In this document: positions 10,875 to 22,077 of the stretch, piece after piece
Numbering within the stretch: the stretch's first letter is position 1
Layout of the letters: each line of letters opens with the position of its first letter
Source: Ornithodoros turicata
Taxonomy: Eukaryota > Arthropoda > Arachnida > Ixodida > Argasidae
Length of the DNA stretch: 64,000 bases
Assembly: GCF_037126465.1 (NCBI RefSeq)
Contig: NW_026999459.1
Coordinates: 1-64,000 of the forward strand
Reading direction: 5' to 3'
Position numbers and translations under genes: made by a program
The notes under the pieces: model-generated
The model's database searches: none
The model's input: the letters and a program-made list of their open reading frames with translations, nothing else
Told to the model about the DNA's origin: nothing

Positions 10875-11140
10875 CCCAGAGTCACTGAATAGCTTCAAAG
10901 TAGTGCAACTGATGTGCAACTGCAAGTTACATGGGGGGACTCAATGGCCATTGGAAGCAGTGACTGTTGAATAGGACCTCCCAGAGTCACTGAATAGTTT
11001 CAGAGTAGTGCAACCGATGTGCAAGTTGCACATCATTGCATGGCCTCAATGACCTTTGGAAGCAATGACCATTGAATAGCACCACCCGGAGTCACTGAAT
11101 AGCTTCACACTCGTGCAACTGATGTGCAACTGCAAGTTCT
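10875..11140. repeat. Tandem repeat, 105-bp unit, 2.5 copies
   Basis: Units begin CCCAGAGTCACTGAATAG at 10875 and 10980, and CCCGGAGTCACTGAATAG at 11085, exactly 105 bp apart. The third copy is partial. It lies just downstream of the Z1 stop codon, in what would be its 3' flank or UTR. Confidence 0.85.
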
Positions 11141-11395
11141 ACGCCAGGGGGCGCCACGTGAGGACGCCATATTGACTCCGTTAAGTTCATCGGCTATGTT
11201 AATGACTGATGCTATCCGTAGACATTAGTTCGTTCTTCTTTATTCGACCACGCTCTCGCGTCTCCCTTGACGACGAATGGGCCTAGGCCCACTAAACAAA
11301 ATTGTATGTGGTGTTACGGTCAACAAGCTGCAATTCGCGATGTGAAATAAGTTTGTCGCAACATACAGTAGCTTTGCCTGGGAGGAAAGAAATTG

Positions 11396-11638
11396 CACTC
11401 TTAAAAATGAACTTCACAATATAGCATGCTCTTAGCCAACCATCACCCTGAATGACACAGGTCTCTCCCCTGATTTGTTGAAAACAGGAGACCTTTTTTG
11501 TACCGCTTATGCAGTACATAATTGGTACAAAAGAGGCGTACGCCACCCGTTTTCAACAGATCAGGGGCGAGGAGGATGTCACTAGGGATGGTAGTTGGCT
11601 AGGAGCGTACCATGCGGTGAAGTTCATCTTTAGGAGTG
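11396..11638. mobile_element. Foldback MITE starting CACTCTTAAAAATG
   Basis: Inverted arms of about 100 bp: CACTCTTAAAAATGAACTTC at the left and its near complement ending GGAGTG at the right. The extreme end resembles the 4640-4783 element. No clear target duplication. Confidence 0.75.
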
Positions 11639-11639
11639 T

Positions 11640-12199
11640 GCAGTTCCACTGGCGTGCAACAAGATGCCGCAGAGTTGCAGATTTTGTTCAACGGGAGAGT
11701 GGCGCCCTCAATGTTGCCAGACGGCTGTCGGCATATAGTGCCGGGGAAAAGAAATGCGATACCCTGGCCGAAGCTATTCAGTGACTTCAGCACCACCCAA
11801 CGTGTAACATGTCAACCTCTCTGGAAGAACTGGTTCCAGTGCTCCTTCAAGGGTCCTTATAAGACTCCCCGTGTGACAGGTGTTACACAACGGCCCACAA
11901 CTGTAAAACCTCATCACAGTCGCGCGTAGAAGAGGTCGAGTGAAAGAAGCTGACGGAAGGAAAGGTTGATAGACGGCTTGTCGACCCTCCTTGCAGTAGG
12001 GACGAAAACAATGTATCTTTCATTGTAAACCACATGTCAAGTTTTTGTGACTTTTGATAAAGGCACTCAATTTCTCTTAGCTCCAAGGCACTCATCTCCA
12101 CATGCATGGCCAACTGTGTACACTCTGTGCCTCGTTAACATGGACCCGTTGGTATATGGACTACTCGAGTTTGTGAATGAATCGATATTTCGCCTCGTT
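11640..12199. other. No gene recognised
   Basis: About 560 bp of unassigned sequence; the short ORFs carry no motif I recognise. Confidence 0.4.
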
Positions 12200-12200
12200 A

Positions 12201-12855
12201 CAGTAGAATCTCGATGATTCGAATCTCACGGGGTCGCGGAAAAAATTTGTATCATCCGAAATTCGTATCAAACGAATTAAACCAAAAAAAATTGAGAGCG
12301 AGAAAAATAGACAGTGACTGTTCATTTTCCATCACTGTCAATGAAAGAGGTCGGTTGTAACGGCTTTTGTGTCTCCGTTTTTGGCCAATGCTGCCAAAAT
12401 ACGCGAGTTGATTCAAAAGACGTAGCACGTGCTTTTCACCCAGCGAGTCGCGCAACAGCGGTCTAAAGCGAGCTTCTCCTAAAGCACGCAGGATGTTAGT
12501 GAAGCCGACCTGCGGAATGGTGACGCGTAATGATGGCCACTAGTGTCCTGTTATGTTTCCCTCCACGTGTTCTGCGCATTGCGCTACATGTATGTAGGGA
12601 GTTCGTGGTGAGGATCGCCCCTCCCTTTTCGAATGGCCTCAGCAGCATGACTCGCGCGCTCGCGTGTACACGGGGGACCGAACCCTCTGTCGCATCCTCG
12701 GCTCATTCGTATCATCCGTATAGGCATGATAACGCGTTTCGTATCATCCGAACTCTAGTACATGGGAAGAATAGGCATTCCGGCCGGGAATGGAAAAGAA
12801 TTCGTATCATCCCGAAATTCGTATAATCCGTGTACGTATCATCGAGATTCTACTG
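12201..12855. mobile_element. 655-bp Tigger-like MITE, TA-flanked
   Basis: Begins CAGTAGAATCTCGATGATTC and ends ATCGAGATTCTACTG, with TA on both sides. Subterminal parts repeat CGTATCATCCGAA. The CAGT-start and TA target fit pogo/Tigger-type non-autonomous elements. A truncated inverted copy is at 9645-10024. Confidence 0.8.
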
Positions 12856-13101
12856 TAGTATGGAAACTCGCTTTTCGTACAAGGGACGGTCCAGCAAGGT
12901 ACAAACCTGCATGTAGCCCATGTATTTTTTGTCTCGTTATTACGTACGGTATCGGTTACGGAGGGCAGGCCCCTCTCCACATTCTACGGGAGGACTTTGA
13001 AAGTAGGACATTGCGTTGCATAGGGAGCAATGCCCTCTCCTTTACAGCTACTTTATACCCTTAAGAACTATGAGAGGCAAAAGGGGGCTACTGTATAAGT
13101 A

Positions 13102-13450
13102 GGGCCTGACTTTTTCGGGTTTTATTTTTGGCTAAATTCGGGGGGGGTAAATATCGGTGAATATTTTTCATTTGAAAATTCGGTGTATTCGGGTTAAATC
13201 CCGTTACGGGCATATTCTGTCGTCAGGAATTCGGGTGTATTCGGTGATTTTTTTGTGTTTAATAACAATTTGTCTTAACATGCAACTAATGTTTAGCAAT
13301 GTTATCAAACTTTATTTTAATGCACGCTTATGATTGTGCCACGCGACCCGGATGTTTTCGGGTAGATTCGGGTTAAACCCCGAATTTTACAGATTTCGTT
13401 CGGGGGGTAAATATCGGGCGGATACGGGTTAAACCCTAAAAAGTCAGGCC
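13102..13450 (-). mobile_element. 349-bp TA-flanked MITE, copy 2
   Basis: Reverse-complement copy of 5791-6139, the same 349-bp length, flanked by TA. It starts GGGCCTGACTTTTTCGGG. A G-run near 13141 marks a small variation. Confidence 0.85.
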
Positions 13451-13516
13451 TATGTATAAGTAGTAATTTTCGTTAGGGCCTATTTTTCGCGAAATTCGCG
13501 AACGCCCTTTTTTTTG

Positions 13517-13640
13517 GTGAAAGACGAAAGTCACTGAAAAGGTTAGCCAGCTGTAGGACTCGAACCCACATGTTCTGGATTGCCAATACAGGGCTCTACC
13601 AATTGAGCTAAGCTGACACGCCTCCATAGCGACCATTTTT
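13517..13640 (-). mobile_element. SINE-3 tRNA-like part
   Basis: The minus strand shows the best tRNA likeness in the window: A-box TAGCTCAATTGGTAGAG, an anticodon-like loop TTGGCAA and B-box GGTTCGAGTCC. It ends in the SINE-3 terminus. The acceptor stem does not pair properly, so a real tRNA gene is unlikely. Confidence 0.6.
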
Positions 13641-13947
13641 GACCACGTGTGGGTTTCTTAGTCAGATGTAGATGATAAGCATTGCTCCGCTTTTATGCAA
13701 TATCACCGAATTCCTCATGTAAATATCTCATTGTCACACTTGTAGATAGCTTTTAACTGCCATGCTCGCTTGTTATCGTCATCCTCCTCTCTCTCTTATC
13801 CTGGTCAATCTCATCGCTCATACCTGTAGATAGGTTTTAACTACCACACACTCTCTCTCACGTCATCTTTCCCATAATCATCTCCGACACACTCACCATA
13901 GTTTTGGCGCTCTATGGCCTTTGTTGCCCTTTGTGCCATAAACACAT

Positions 13948-13976
13948 AATCAATCAATCAATCAATCAATCAATCA
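13948..13976. repeat. (AATC)n microsatellite
   Basis: About seven tandem AATC units. Confidence 0.85.
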
Positions 13977-13989
13977 GTCATCAATCATT

Positions 13990-14455
13990 CCAGGGTGCGT
14001 CATCTGAAGGGACAAACCAGTCACTCTCTCTCGCTCATCCTTCTTTCACTCTTACATTTTTGGCACACTCATACATACACACACATTCATACGACAGGGA
14101 TCGACGCAAGCAGCAAATGTTAGAACATGAGAGAACTGATGTTCTGAGGCTGGAACAACATAGAAGGGACAATCACATACAAGGCCTCAAGTTGCCTAAG
14201 AAATTAACGATGAAAGATGAAAGCCACTGAAAAGGTTAGCCAGCTGGCCTGGAAGTCGCTGAGAAGGCCTTTTAGCTTAGCTCAATTGCGAGAGCCCTGG
14301 ACCGGTAATCCAGAAGATGTGGGTTCAAGTCCTACAGCTGGCTAACCTTTTCAGTGACTTTCATCTTTCATCGTTAATTTCTTAGGCAAATTGAGGCCTT
14401 GTATGTGATTGTCCCTTCTATGTTGTTCCAGCCTCAGAACATCAGTTCTCTCATG
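13990..14455. mobile_element. SINE-3 complex with large palindrome
   Basis: Combines the SINE-3 internal region (13990-14120, inverted) with a foldback. Arms at about 14124-14249 and 14333-14455 both carry GAGAGAACTGATGTTCTGAG and AGTCACT-type end sequences in opposite orientation around a plus-strand tRNA-like centre. It looks like two copies fused head to head. Confidence 0.6.
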
Positions 14456-14816
14456 CCCTTTTTTTCTCGCGAATTTAAAGTCCCGCGAAATATTCGAAGC
14501 AAATATAGAAAAATACGAGAAAGAAAATTAGGCCCGGACGCTGATACATCTTACGTACGCGGTTTATTAGGCCCTTATACTGCACTTTCAGTTCTGCACC
14601 TGACTTCAGGGCTGTAGTTTCCACGTTACGGCTCCGGTTGTGCCGATTAGCGACTTCGCGAGAGACATATTCGTTGGCAGCAGAAAAAGTTTGTCGTGGC
14701 CCATCGGATGGAGGATGGCAATGTCGGCAGTCCATGCACGTGGTCGCTGGAGGACGCGGCGACGTTGGCTTGAAGTACCGGAGCAAGGACTTGGCGGTAA
14801 TGAGTACCGAAATTTC

Positions 14817-15388
14817 ACGCGTATAAGCCGCACCGCAGATAAGCCGCAGGACGCGTTTTTGGACGTTGAAAATATTTCTGGCAGATATGCGCACCCGCAG
14901 ATAAGCCGCGGGCAATACGAGACGACTGATTTGTGCGACAAAGGAGACCATATAGAGAAGGCCATAAATCCCTGTGTCCATACTCCCGGGATCGGCACAG
15001 TGTACAACAGAGGAGGTCAGTTTCTGGAGTTCTACCAAGATCGGATTGTGCCCTTGTCGGGTGTTTTTCGTCCGACTGATGGGTCAGTGATCTTCCAGAA
15101 GACGTGAATCACTGTCACCACATCCTAAATCTGCTTGGGGAATGCACCAGGAAGATCTATCTACTCGAATGTGGACCTCCCCTGTTACTGTACTCACTGT
15201 TCGTGCATCGGCAGAGCAGTGCTGTTCCAGAGACAAACTGTCGGCCCTTTCGTTAAAATCGGCGTATGGGGAAAATACCAGAAAAAAAATAGTCATCAAA
15301 TAAGCCGCACCGGTGGATATAGCCGCAGGGGCGCCCGTGAGAAAAAAAAAATCGCGCATAAGCGCGGCTAATACGCGTGAAAATTCGG
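14817..15388. mobile_element. 572-bp TA-flanked MITE (TAAGCCGC family)
   Basis: Begins CCGAAATTTCACGCGTATAA and ends ACGCGTGAAAATTCGG between TA duplications. Multiple TAAGCCGCACC-type blocks lie near the ends. Relatives are at 50784-51299 and 54545-54731. Overlapping ORFs on both strands are incidental. Confidence 0.8.
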
Positions 15389-15392
15389 TATT

Positions 15393-15660
15393 TATTTATT
15401 GATTTATTTATTGCAGATACTACTATTGTAGGAGTGGATACATTGAGAAACAACATGTATCATCAAGAAAAATCAACAACAACAACACACAACATCAAAT
15501 ATATACATTATACTTGGCTAAGATGGCCATTCACAGATTACACAAATATCATTGAAGCTCTGAAACAAAGCAGATGCCGTTTGGGATGTGACAATACTGT
15601 CCGGAAATTCATTCCATTCATTAATAACCGTACAAAGTAAGAGTACCTGAAGCAGTCATT
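15393..15660 (-). mobile_element. LINE 3' end (Jockey/CR1-like)
   Basis: A minus-strand frame gives VINEWNEFPDSIVTSQ, which resembles the conserved C-terminal end of Jockey/CR1-type reverse transcriptases. It is followed by a stop and an AT-rich ATAAAT tail reading into 15393. It is truncated at its 5' side. Confidence 0.5.
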
Positions 15661-16103
15661 GCGATAGCTTATGGGTGTAATATGCCTAGAATGTTTGTTT
15701 CTTTGAATTCTTCTGAATGGTAAGATACATATTTGTGCACTTCGAGCTTACTGTTTTTCTCCCAACAACGCGAAAAGAACTTTAATCTAGCATTTTAGAT
15801 CTCTCCGACAGGGGGGGAAGTTGCGAGCGCTCCAAAAGTTCAGCTGTACTTTGATCGCGGTTAGATATATGCCACACTGGTGTTGCATAAAGCTTACATC
15901 TCTACCATTCTGTGAGCGTGTGACAACTGCTGATGTTCTTTTATTTTTTTGGAAAGGGTGGCAACAGTTTGGCTTCTCTTTAACAGAAAGCAGAAGAGAC
16001 AGTGAACTGCGTGTTTGGGACGTCAAGTTCCAGCCCTCGGGATTTTTCAACCCCGAGAGATGGAGCTCTCCTGAAGTTCGGTGGTCAACTCCCAAAAGTA
16101 AAA

Positions 16104-16148
16104 ATGGAGCCTCTTGACGCTAGCCTACCAGAACAGGGCCAGCAACAG
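16104..16148 (+). CDS. Possible first coding exon, MEPLDASLPEQGQQQ
   Basis: A start in good context (GTAAAAATGG) opens 15 codons, then a donor-like CAACAG/GTATGC. A short acidic N-terminus before finger exons is common in such genes, and the next zinc-finger-type exon lies 1.5 kb downstream. Against it: this donor is in phase 0, while the 17615 exon needs phase 1, so another exon or donor would be required. Confidence 0.3.
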
Positions 16149-16267
16149 GTATGCAACGAGTCTTCACGGGGAGAAAACAATACGGTAAAATTTTGTAGAC
16201 ATTGTACTCGGTTGGTGACTGCTTTCTGGAATATTCCTGAGGAACATGAAATAGTCTAAACTATGTA

Positions 16268-16450
16268 CAGTGCTGGACAAAAGTTTACGGAACACGCTTC
16301 AGCACATTCCATCCCCAGAGCGACAGCTAGCAGTGAATGGACATACGGAGTTATGGAGATAGCCCAGGTAACAGGGTTCCATCTTCTGCTGCCGGGTCCT
16401 CCGAGAAGGAAGGCGACGGAGTGTTTTCCGCAAACTTTTGTCCAGCATTG
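16268..16450. mobile_element. MITE with CAGTGCTGGACAAAAG ends
   Basis: Ends CAGTGCTGGACAAAAGTTTA and AAACTTTTGTCCAGCATTG are inverted. TA precedes the left end; the right flank is altered. Relatives are at 47108-47328, 56157-56308 and a lone end near 37664. This end type is common in Tc1/mariner elements. Confidence 0.7.
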
Positions 16451-16459
16451 TGCTACTAA

Positions 16460-17614
16460 GACCAAATGTTCTGGTGAATGTCTTACATCTGGCTGTCTCA
16501 CGTCATTTAAAGGGGCTGTCGCATCCGTCCCGGTTGATTCTAAAACTACAGTGCAGTTTTACTCCGCGTTGGTTGTTGATAATAACGGGAAAAATCCGAC
16601 ACAAATTGGTGGTGTCGTTCCTATGCAGTTGACTGGCTGGAGTACTAGTGGAATGCGTCTGCTCTTTGATCGTCTCGCATGTGTATAGTTGTTTGTGTAT
16701 GGTGTCGGACGTTTTCATAAAGCCAGGGCGTCACAGCTTGTTCCAGACAGCTAAGTCACTTAAGGGCGAATCACTTCTTCAGAAGTACGATGGATGATTT
16801 TCTTTCGCAACAAGACACAGTGAATACTCAGTTATCATCATAAGATTGTACTGGCGTGTTCTCTTAGCTTTTCTCTAGTCAGTGACGTATTTTTTATTTG
16901 ACAAGGTTGAGCCGTTGATTTTAATAAATTAAAGTTTGGCGCGTCTCGAAACATGTGCTGCCATCTCGGTAGAGTGTCGCGCAAATATTTGCGAATTCGG
17001 CTCAATACAAATCGACGGATAGTCCTGGAATTCTACAAAATGCGTCATTGACAAGGGGCAAAGCAAGGAGAACCCTCCAGTACTTCACGTTCGGACGATA
17101 TTTTACGCCGTTTCTGAGCGCTGTACGAACAAACGTTCTCTATTGTCTCGCGCAGAAGGGATTCCCCCTTAAGAACTCGCAGTGGTGAGCGAAAGTCAGC
17201 ATATTACTGACGTCTCTCCACTTAGTATATTGTGAAGCGAAAGCTGAGTAGATGACTTCAGAGATAATCGCCTGCTCCCATTTGTGTGCCTAGCTGGAGG
17301 AGGACACGTTTTTAAGACTCGTTTGTTTAATACTATTGAAGCTGTCTTCAGAAGAGAGACACGACCAAGTTGGTTGTTAGCGGCGACAAGCATTACTGTA
17401 TCGGGGTTTTGCGTACGTTCTCAGATCCGATAGCCCTTTAACAAAAGGATCCCAGGAAGTTTTTCTGGACTGGTGTTTTTGTGTTTGATTGTGTACACAT
17501 GAATTGTAACACAGCATAATGAGATTCACAGAAAGGGGACAGAGATGACTACATATCACGTGGCTTGAAGCTCTTGCCTTGTGACTTACTAATACCTTTT
17601 TTGTCTAACTTTAG
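16460..17614. other. No gene recognised (probable intron)
   Basis: No ORF or repeat with clear ends. If the 16104 and 17615 exons belong together this is intron. Confidence 0.35.
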
Positions 17615-17759
17615 GGGCAACTCGAGGGATGATCCAAATTAAAGAAGAACCTCGAGAGGAATCTTCGGACGAACATCCGATCATTGAAGTGAAGACAGAG
17701 CCTTACAACACTGCAATTTTGGACCAGGTGGGACACAGCCATGACTCAAACGTCAGAAG
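17615..17759 (+). CDS. SUMO-motif exon of the zinc-finger family (plus-strand copy)
   Basis: Homologous to the minus-strand exons at 50224, 57304 and 58121. The acceptor is GTCTAACTTTAG; the exon starts in phase 1 and ends AGAAG/GTGATA. The product contains IQIKEEPREESS and IIEVKTEPYN, so two psi-K-x-E motifs (IKEE, VKTE) surround an acidic Ser-rich stretch. These are consensus SUMO acceptor sites, typical of transcription repressors; that role is inference. The 3' part has an indel relative to its paralogs and ends in phase 2 rather than 1, so this copy may be damaged. It lies 6.3 kb upstream of the 24-kb array and 9.1 kb upstream of the 26.9-kb array on the same strand. Confidence 0.5.
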
Positions 17760-18001
17760 GTGATACAAAATGATTAGTTCACTTAGTTACAAAAAAAAAT
17801 CTACAAAAAAGTGTGATGCAACAGATATGCTTTGGAGAGGTTCCTCTCAAGCACGTATCATCTTTCCTGTCATGCTCGCTCATACTTGGGCTGTGAATTT
17901 TTCAGTAAAAATCTGGCGCTGTCTTCAATTTGGGGAGAAATCGGCATCACTTGGGCATCCGTGGGCTATGGGATGTTTTTGTTTCTCATCTTATCTATTA
18001 A

Positions 18002-18994
18002 AGGTGCACTAAAATGCAAATGCAACTTGTTCTCAAATGAGAGCGAGTGTTTTAATTAGTAGGGTGTAAGCAAAACTAGTTCACGCAACGCTACCGCTTA
18101 GAAGAAAGATGCAGTGAAAAGAACATGAGAGAACTGATGTTCTGAGGCTGGAACAACATAGAAGGAACAAATACATACAAAGCCTTATTGAGGCTTTGTA
18201 TGTATTTGTTCCTTCTATGTTGTTCCAGCCTCAGACATCAGTTCTCTCATGTTCATCAGTTGCCGCCTGCGTCGATCCGTCGTATGAATGTGTGTATGGG
18301 AGGAGCAGAAATGTAAGAGTGAAAGGAGGATGAGTGAGAGAGAGTGGCTGGTTTGTCCCTTCAGATGACGCACCTGGAAGTCCGCGGAGAAGGCGTGTTA
18401 GCAGTTGATCATTTGGTAGAGCCCTGGACCGGCAATCCAGAAGATGTGGTTCGACTCCTACAGCTGGCTATCCTTTTCAGTGACTTTCAGCTTTCATCGC
18501 AGTGAAAATAACTGTCTTTGGCGGCATCCATTGTGACTGTACGAGAAACACATGTCTGTCGTTGTGCACGTATGGATTTGTAATGGGGCCTGTTGTACTG
18601 TTCCGTACTTGCGCCACATGCTTTAGTCTCAAATTTTTCGATACTGATTTACGGAATCCTCACGACAGTTATCACAAATCTTCCACTGGCAATCGTCTTT
18701 TGAACAGCGACGTAAGTCCGCTTTGTAACTCGCGCCATGTTTTTCGCCAAAACTGCTCCACGCGTGGCGCACTCAGCGTGGACTAAGAGCACCCGATGCG
18801 CGAGTTAAAGGAACATTGACTGCTTAGCGGCGAAGCAAAAAATAATCTGGTTAAATTATTGTTGTTGGCTTCGTAACAGAATCCTTAGTAACGAAATTGC
18901 TTGGAATCCAAGCTTCTATTTATGACAAGTATGAAGTTAACGTGGCATATAACTTAATTTGAAATGAACTTGTTCTCACATTTTAGTGACCCTT
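18002..18994. mobile_element. piggyBac-like MITE interrupted by a SINE
   Basis: Left end TTAA then AGGTGCACTAAAATGC; right end CATTTTAGTGACCCTT with the right TTAA decayed. It matches the better preserved 22078-22801 copy. The SINE-3 at 18121-18498 sits inside it, so it is the older insertion. Confidence 0.65.
18121..18498 (+). mobile_element. SINE-3 reference copy with 10-bp target duplication
   Basis: GCAGTGAAAA at 18111-18120 and 18499-18508 flanks a 378-bp insert. Its first 135 bp form a hairpin: one arm starts GAACATGAGAGAACTGATG, the other ends ATCAGTTCTCTCATGTTC. A middle part follows with GCCTGCGTCGATCC. The tRNA-like segment (TTTGGTAGAGCCCTGGACC and a B-box variant) comes last, only about 40 bp before the end CAGTGACTTTCAGCTTTCAT. 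The Pol III-type promoter thus lies at the far end of the unit, unlike a classical SINE. Confidence 0.75.
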
Positions 18995-19035
18995 CAGTCC
19001 TTTTATAAGTTTTTTTTTTTTGTGACCTCCCAGCA

Positions 19036-19518
19036 GTCATGGCCACTAGCTACTTCTACAGTAGTTTAACTATAACTACTAACTACTTTGCAATGAGTAG
19101 TTTAAGTAGTAGTCCAACTACTTTTTCAGTGAGGAAGTTAAAACCACTGCTTTAACTACTACAATGTATTTTACAATGTAACATCTGTAACTACTTAACG
19201 TTGACCACCAACACCAATCCCATTCTGTAGTGTTCTTGGACATCCCGAGTGTGAACGACAAGCAGTGATAAAAGTGAAGATTTAGTAACCATGCATGGCA
19301 CAATTGCACTGCACCTCCGTTCTCATCAAACAAGTACTCGAGTAAAAGTCGGAAGCACAATCGCGCCGTAAAGCTTGCGACAAAATCGAAGTAGTTGGCG
19401 CCTGCACTAACCTAACTACTGTAGCTAACTACTCGAATAGTAGTTTAACTAGTAGTGCCACTGCATTTCTGCAAGTAGTTGATAACAACTTTTTAACTAC
19501 AATTGCCTCCCAGCGCTA
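19036..19518. mobile_element. AGTAGTTAACTACT-rich element, hAT-like ends
   Basis: The ends are imperfectly inverted (CAGCAGTCATGGCCACTAG against a right end that reverses to GCGCTGGGAGGCAATTG). The interior is built from ACTACT/AGTAGT variants. The organisation resembles the 5140-5691 fragment. No certain target duplication. Confidence 0.5.
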
Positions 19519-19666
19519 ATCCTCTTAGGCAGCGGCAGTTCTGACACACATGGGTGTATTTCAGGGAACGCAAGTGACTCATTCTTATATGTGTTACGCG
19601 TGGCAACCTCTGCTCGTATTCAGCGGAAATGTCACTTCAGGATTACGTGGCGACTGGAATTCGTGG

Positions 19667-19758
19667 AGAATTCGAGTTTAACCGGAATTGGTCCGCAGGT
19701 TTGTTTGGGGGGGGGGGGGGGGAGGGATAGCCGGGTTTAACCCGAAAAAGTCACTCCC
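19667..19758. mobile_element. End fragment of the GGGTTTAACCCGAA MITE group
   Basis: Ends CCGAAAAAGTCACTCCC followed by TA, the right-end type of the 5791/13102 family. A long G-run precedes it. The left half is missing. Confidence 0.5.
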
Positions 19759-19973
19759 TACTTATACTGAAGGCTGTCACAGAGGACAAAGCGATAATGG
19801 CTCCTGAATTCATTAGATGTGTCTGCACCAAGACCTCTCCTTGCTAGAGACAGTTTACATCTTTCGTGAACCCTTCCGCTGGCTTACCACGTCTAGCTTA
19901 CTACGCTGGCTTACTACGCTTACTGCATTGTAGAAGATGGGGAAATTCGAGATAAGGGGGCACATTGGAGATA

Positions 19974-20060
19974 CAGTAAAAGCTAGTTAATTTGCACCTC
20001 ATTTATTCGAATTGCTGGATAATCGCAAAGTCATCATGGTCGACTTCTAAGTCTGCGAGG
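19974..20060 (+). mobile_element. Left end of a Tigger-like element
   Basis: TA followed by CAGTAAAAGCTAGTTAATTT has the form of a pogo/Tigger terminal repeat. No right end was found within the next 2 kb. Confidence 0.35.
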
Positions 20061-22073
20061 CCAAAGTCCGCAAATTGGAGGAGGCAAAGTTATCAAAGGT
20101 AGCCGCATATAGTACAATGCAATATCTATCACACTCAAATCAGCTCGCTACCGGAGAATTTGAACGGACGCGCCCCACAATTGCACGCTGCCGCATGTCA
20201 GCTCTTCCAGTTCCAAAACTGTGCCACCAAGCTACTATTTCTGCCAATCAGCAGGACTCCACTGGAATGCATCTTCTCCTTCTCTTCCTTTTCTTTTTTC
20301 GGAATCGTGGGCTGCGTTGCTGTCATCGTTCCACGTGCTCAGTGTCGCTATTAGCTCACGAGGGAGTATCGAGTGCGGGAACAGTGCTCATTGCTGGCAC
20401 ATGCTGGTGAGTGCGCAAGAGTGCAGGTCAGTCCGTGCATATATAAACCCCGAGATTAGGGCAAAAGGGGACAGACACAACACGGAGTCTCAAAAAGTCA
20501 GTCCAGCAACGATTACGAACTCTTTTCCCCATTGTGGATTTGTTGCCAAAGTGTGGATGAACACACCCAACAGGACTCCAACATCAAGGCAGAAGGGATA
20601 GTTACTACAGCCATGCGCGATGTGTTCCAGGATGCTTGGGAACTGCCTGTTCTAAAACTACCATAAGAAGTCCTAAACTGTCATGAGATGGACCCGCGGA
20701 CAGCGCCACGGATGAGGAAGGGGAGGTGTTGCGAGTGTGGCCATTAAGAATGGAGTTGCACTGAACTTCATGTACTTTTTTTTTAGCTTTGAGGGAGACC
20801 AAGACTAGCACTACAGCACATGCATGCAAACGAGCTTGACCGTGCTTTGTTGTAACAGTCAAAGGCAAAACTCACTAACTGGTTTATTTCGCAAATAAAA
20901 GTCTGGACTGTTCATCGTGCACTTCTGCTTTATCTAGCACATAAACTTCCGTTCCAGACAGTTGGCTGGTGCATGGTTGCCCAAAACATGGTTGGTAAAA
21001 AATGTAGATGGTCCACCTATTTGTTTTGCTGTGCCTGCTTCTCTCCAAGTTATTTGAAAGCCTCAGAAGCGGATTGCGTCTTCAATTTTGAGGGGGGGGG
21101 GGTCTTTAGTGACAGGAGTGGAAAATATCCAAGAAGAAAAAGTGAAATGGCATAAAAGATTGCCGGCACTCTAGCAGCTTTCGCTCTCTGCCTGTGCAGG
21201 AACGCGTATTACCTAGTTCACCTTCACTCGAGCGATACGTTCTTGATGGCACAAAAGACCGCATAAAGACGAGGCCTTCCCTAAAAGTACATTCGTGCGC
21301 GTTGTGCTTTCTCCTGTTTGTCAGCGTGCACTGAGTTTAAAAAAAAAAAGCTCGGCTACGAAGCGTAGAAAGTTTACCAGGTGGTATTCAAAATGTGAAG
21401 GTGATACATGATGTTTTTCGGACCTCATGCTGTTAGGAAAAAGAACAGCATGGAGAAAGGAAAGACAGATGAATGGAGAACATCTTCATGGAAAAGCGAG
21501 ACAAAAGGCAGCGAAATGGTTCGTATCTCGCAGCAAGAGCACGTGAGCGAGAGAAACAGCAGAGAAGGTTTTTCCTCGAGAGTTTTCTTCCACCAAGGAG
21601 AGTGCAGGCGAGAGGGGTCCGCTGATTGCACCAGGGGGAATGAATTCGAAGCAAGCAATCTTTCAGCATTGCTGCCGTCCCCTGTCGGGAGTGGGCGGGA
21701 TTCCGTCGAAGGACAGCCTGAGGAATGCTTCAGTTCTGTGCGTGGCTGAACGAATTGGTAGATGACTGTTGGGTTTCAGTCATCCATAAAATAATGCCAC
21801 CTCCAACGCACGCGCCACATTTTTGTACGACGCTGCTGCGGCCTGACTCGTTGATACACTGAAGTCCGTTCCCGCAGATTTTGATCGGAGAGCGAATTGT
21901 CGCGCAAACGCGGGAACAGCCGGAAAATACTGTTCCCCTCCTCTCCCACCCCCCATATTGCATGTGTTATCAACTGCATATTCTGTCCGTTTGCTCTTCG
22001 TTCCTGCCGTGCTCAGTCTGCTACCTGTGTCGATGATGACCACAATGGTCAAGTGTCCGATGGTCCTGTACTC
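20061..22073. other. No gene recognised; one 113-codon ORF at 21408-21749
   Basis: The ORF at 21408-21749 (+) is polar and Ser/Glu-rich with no family resemblance; coding status is doubtful. The sequence after 21758 (GGTAGATGACTGTTGGGTTT) is a diverged copy of that before the 26.9-kb array (26700 on), so part of an ancestral intron was duplicated. Confidence 0.35.
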
Positions 22074-22077
22074 TTAA

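Noticed and set aside
13541..13620. True tRNA gene
   Set aside because: A and B boxes are good, but the acceptor stem does not pair and the unit is embedded in SINE-3 ends that recur across the window.
14475..15038. 187-codon minus-strand ORF
   Set aside because: It runs across the edge of a TA-flanked MITE and has no family resemblance.
21408..21749. 113-codon ORF as a gene
   Set aside because: Polar composition only, no homology recognised, no splice or start context to support it. Mentioned only as a doubtful ORF.
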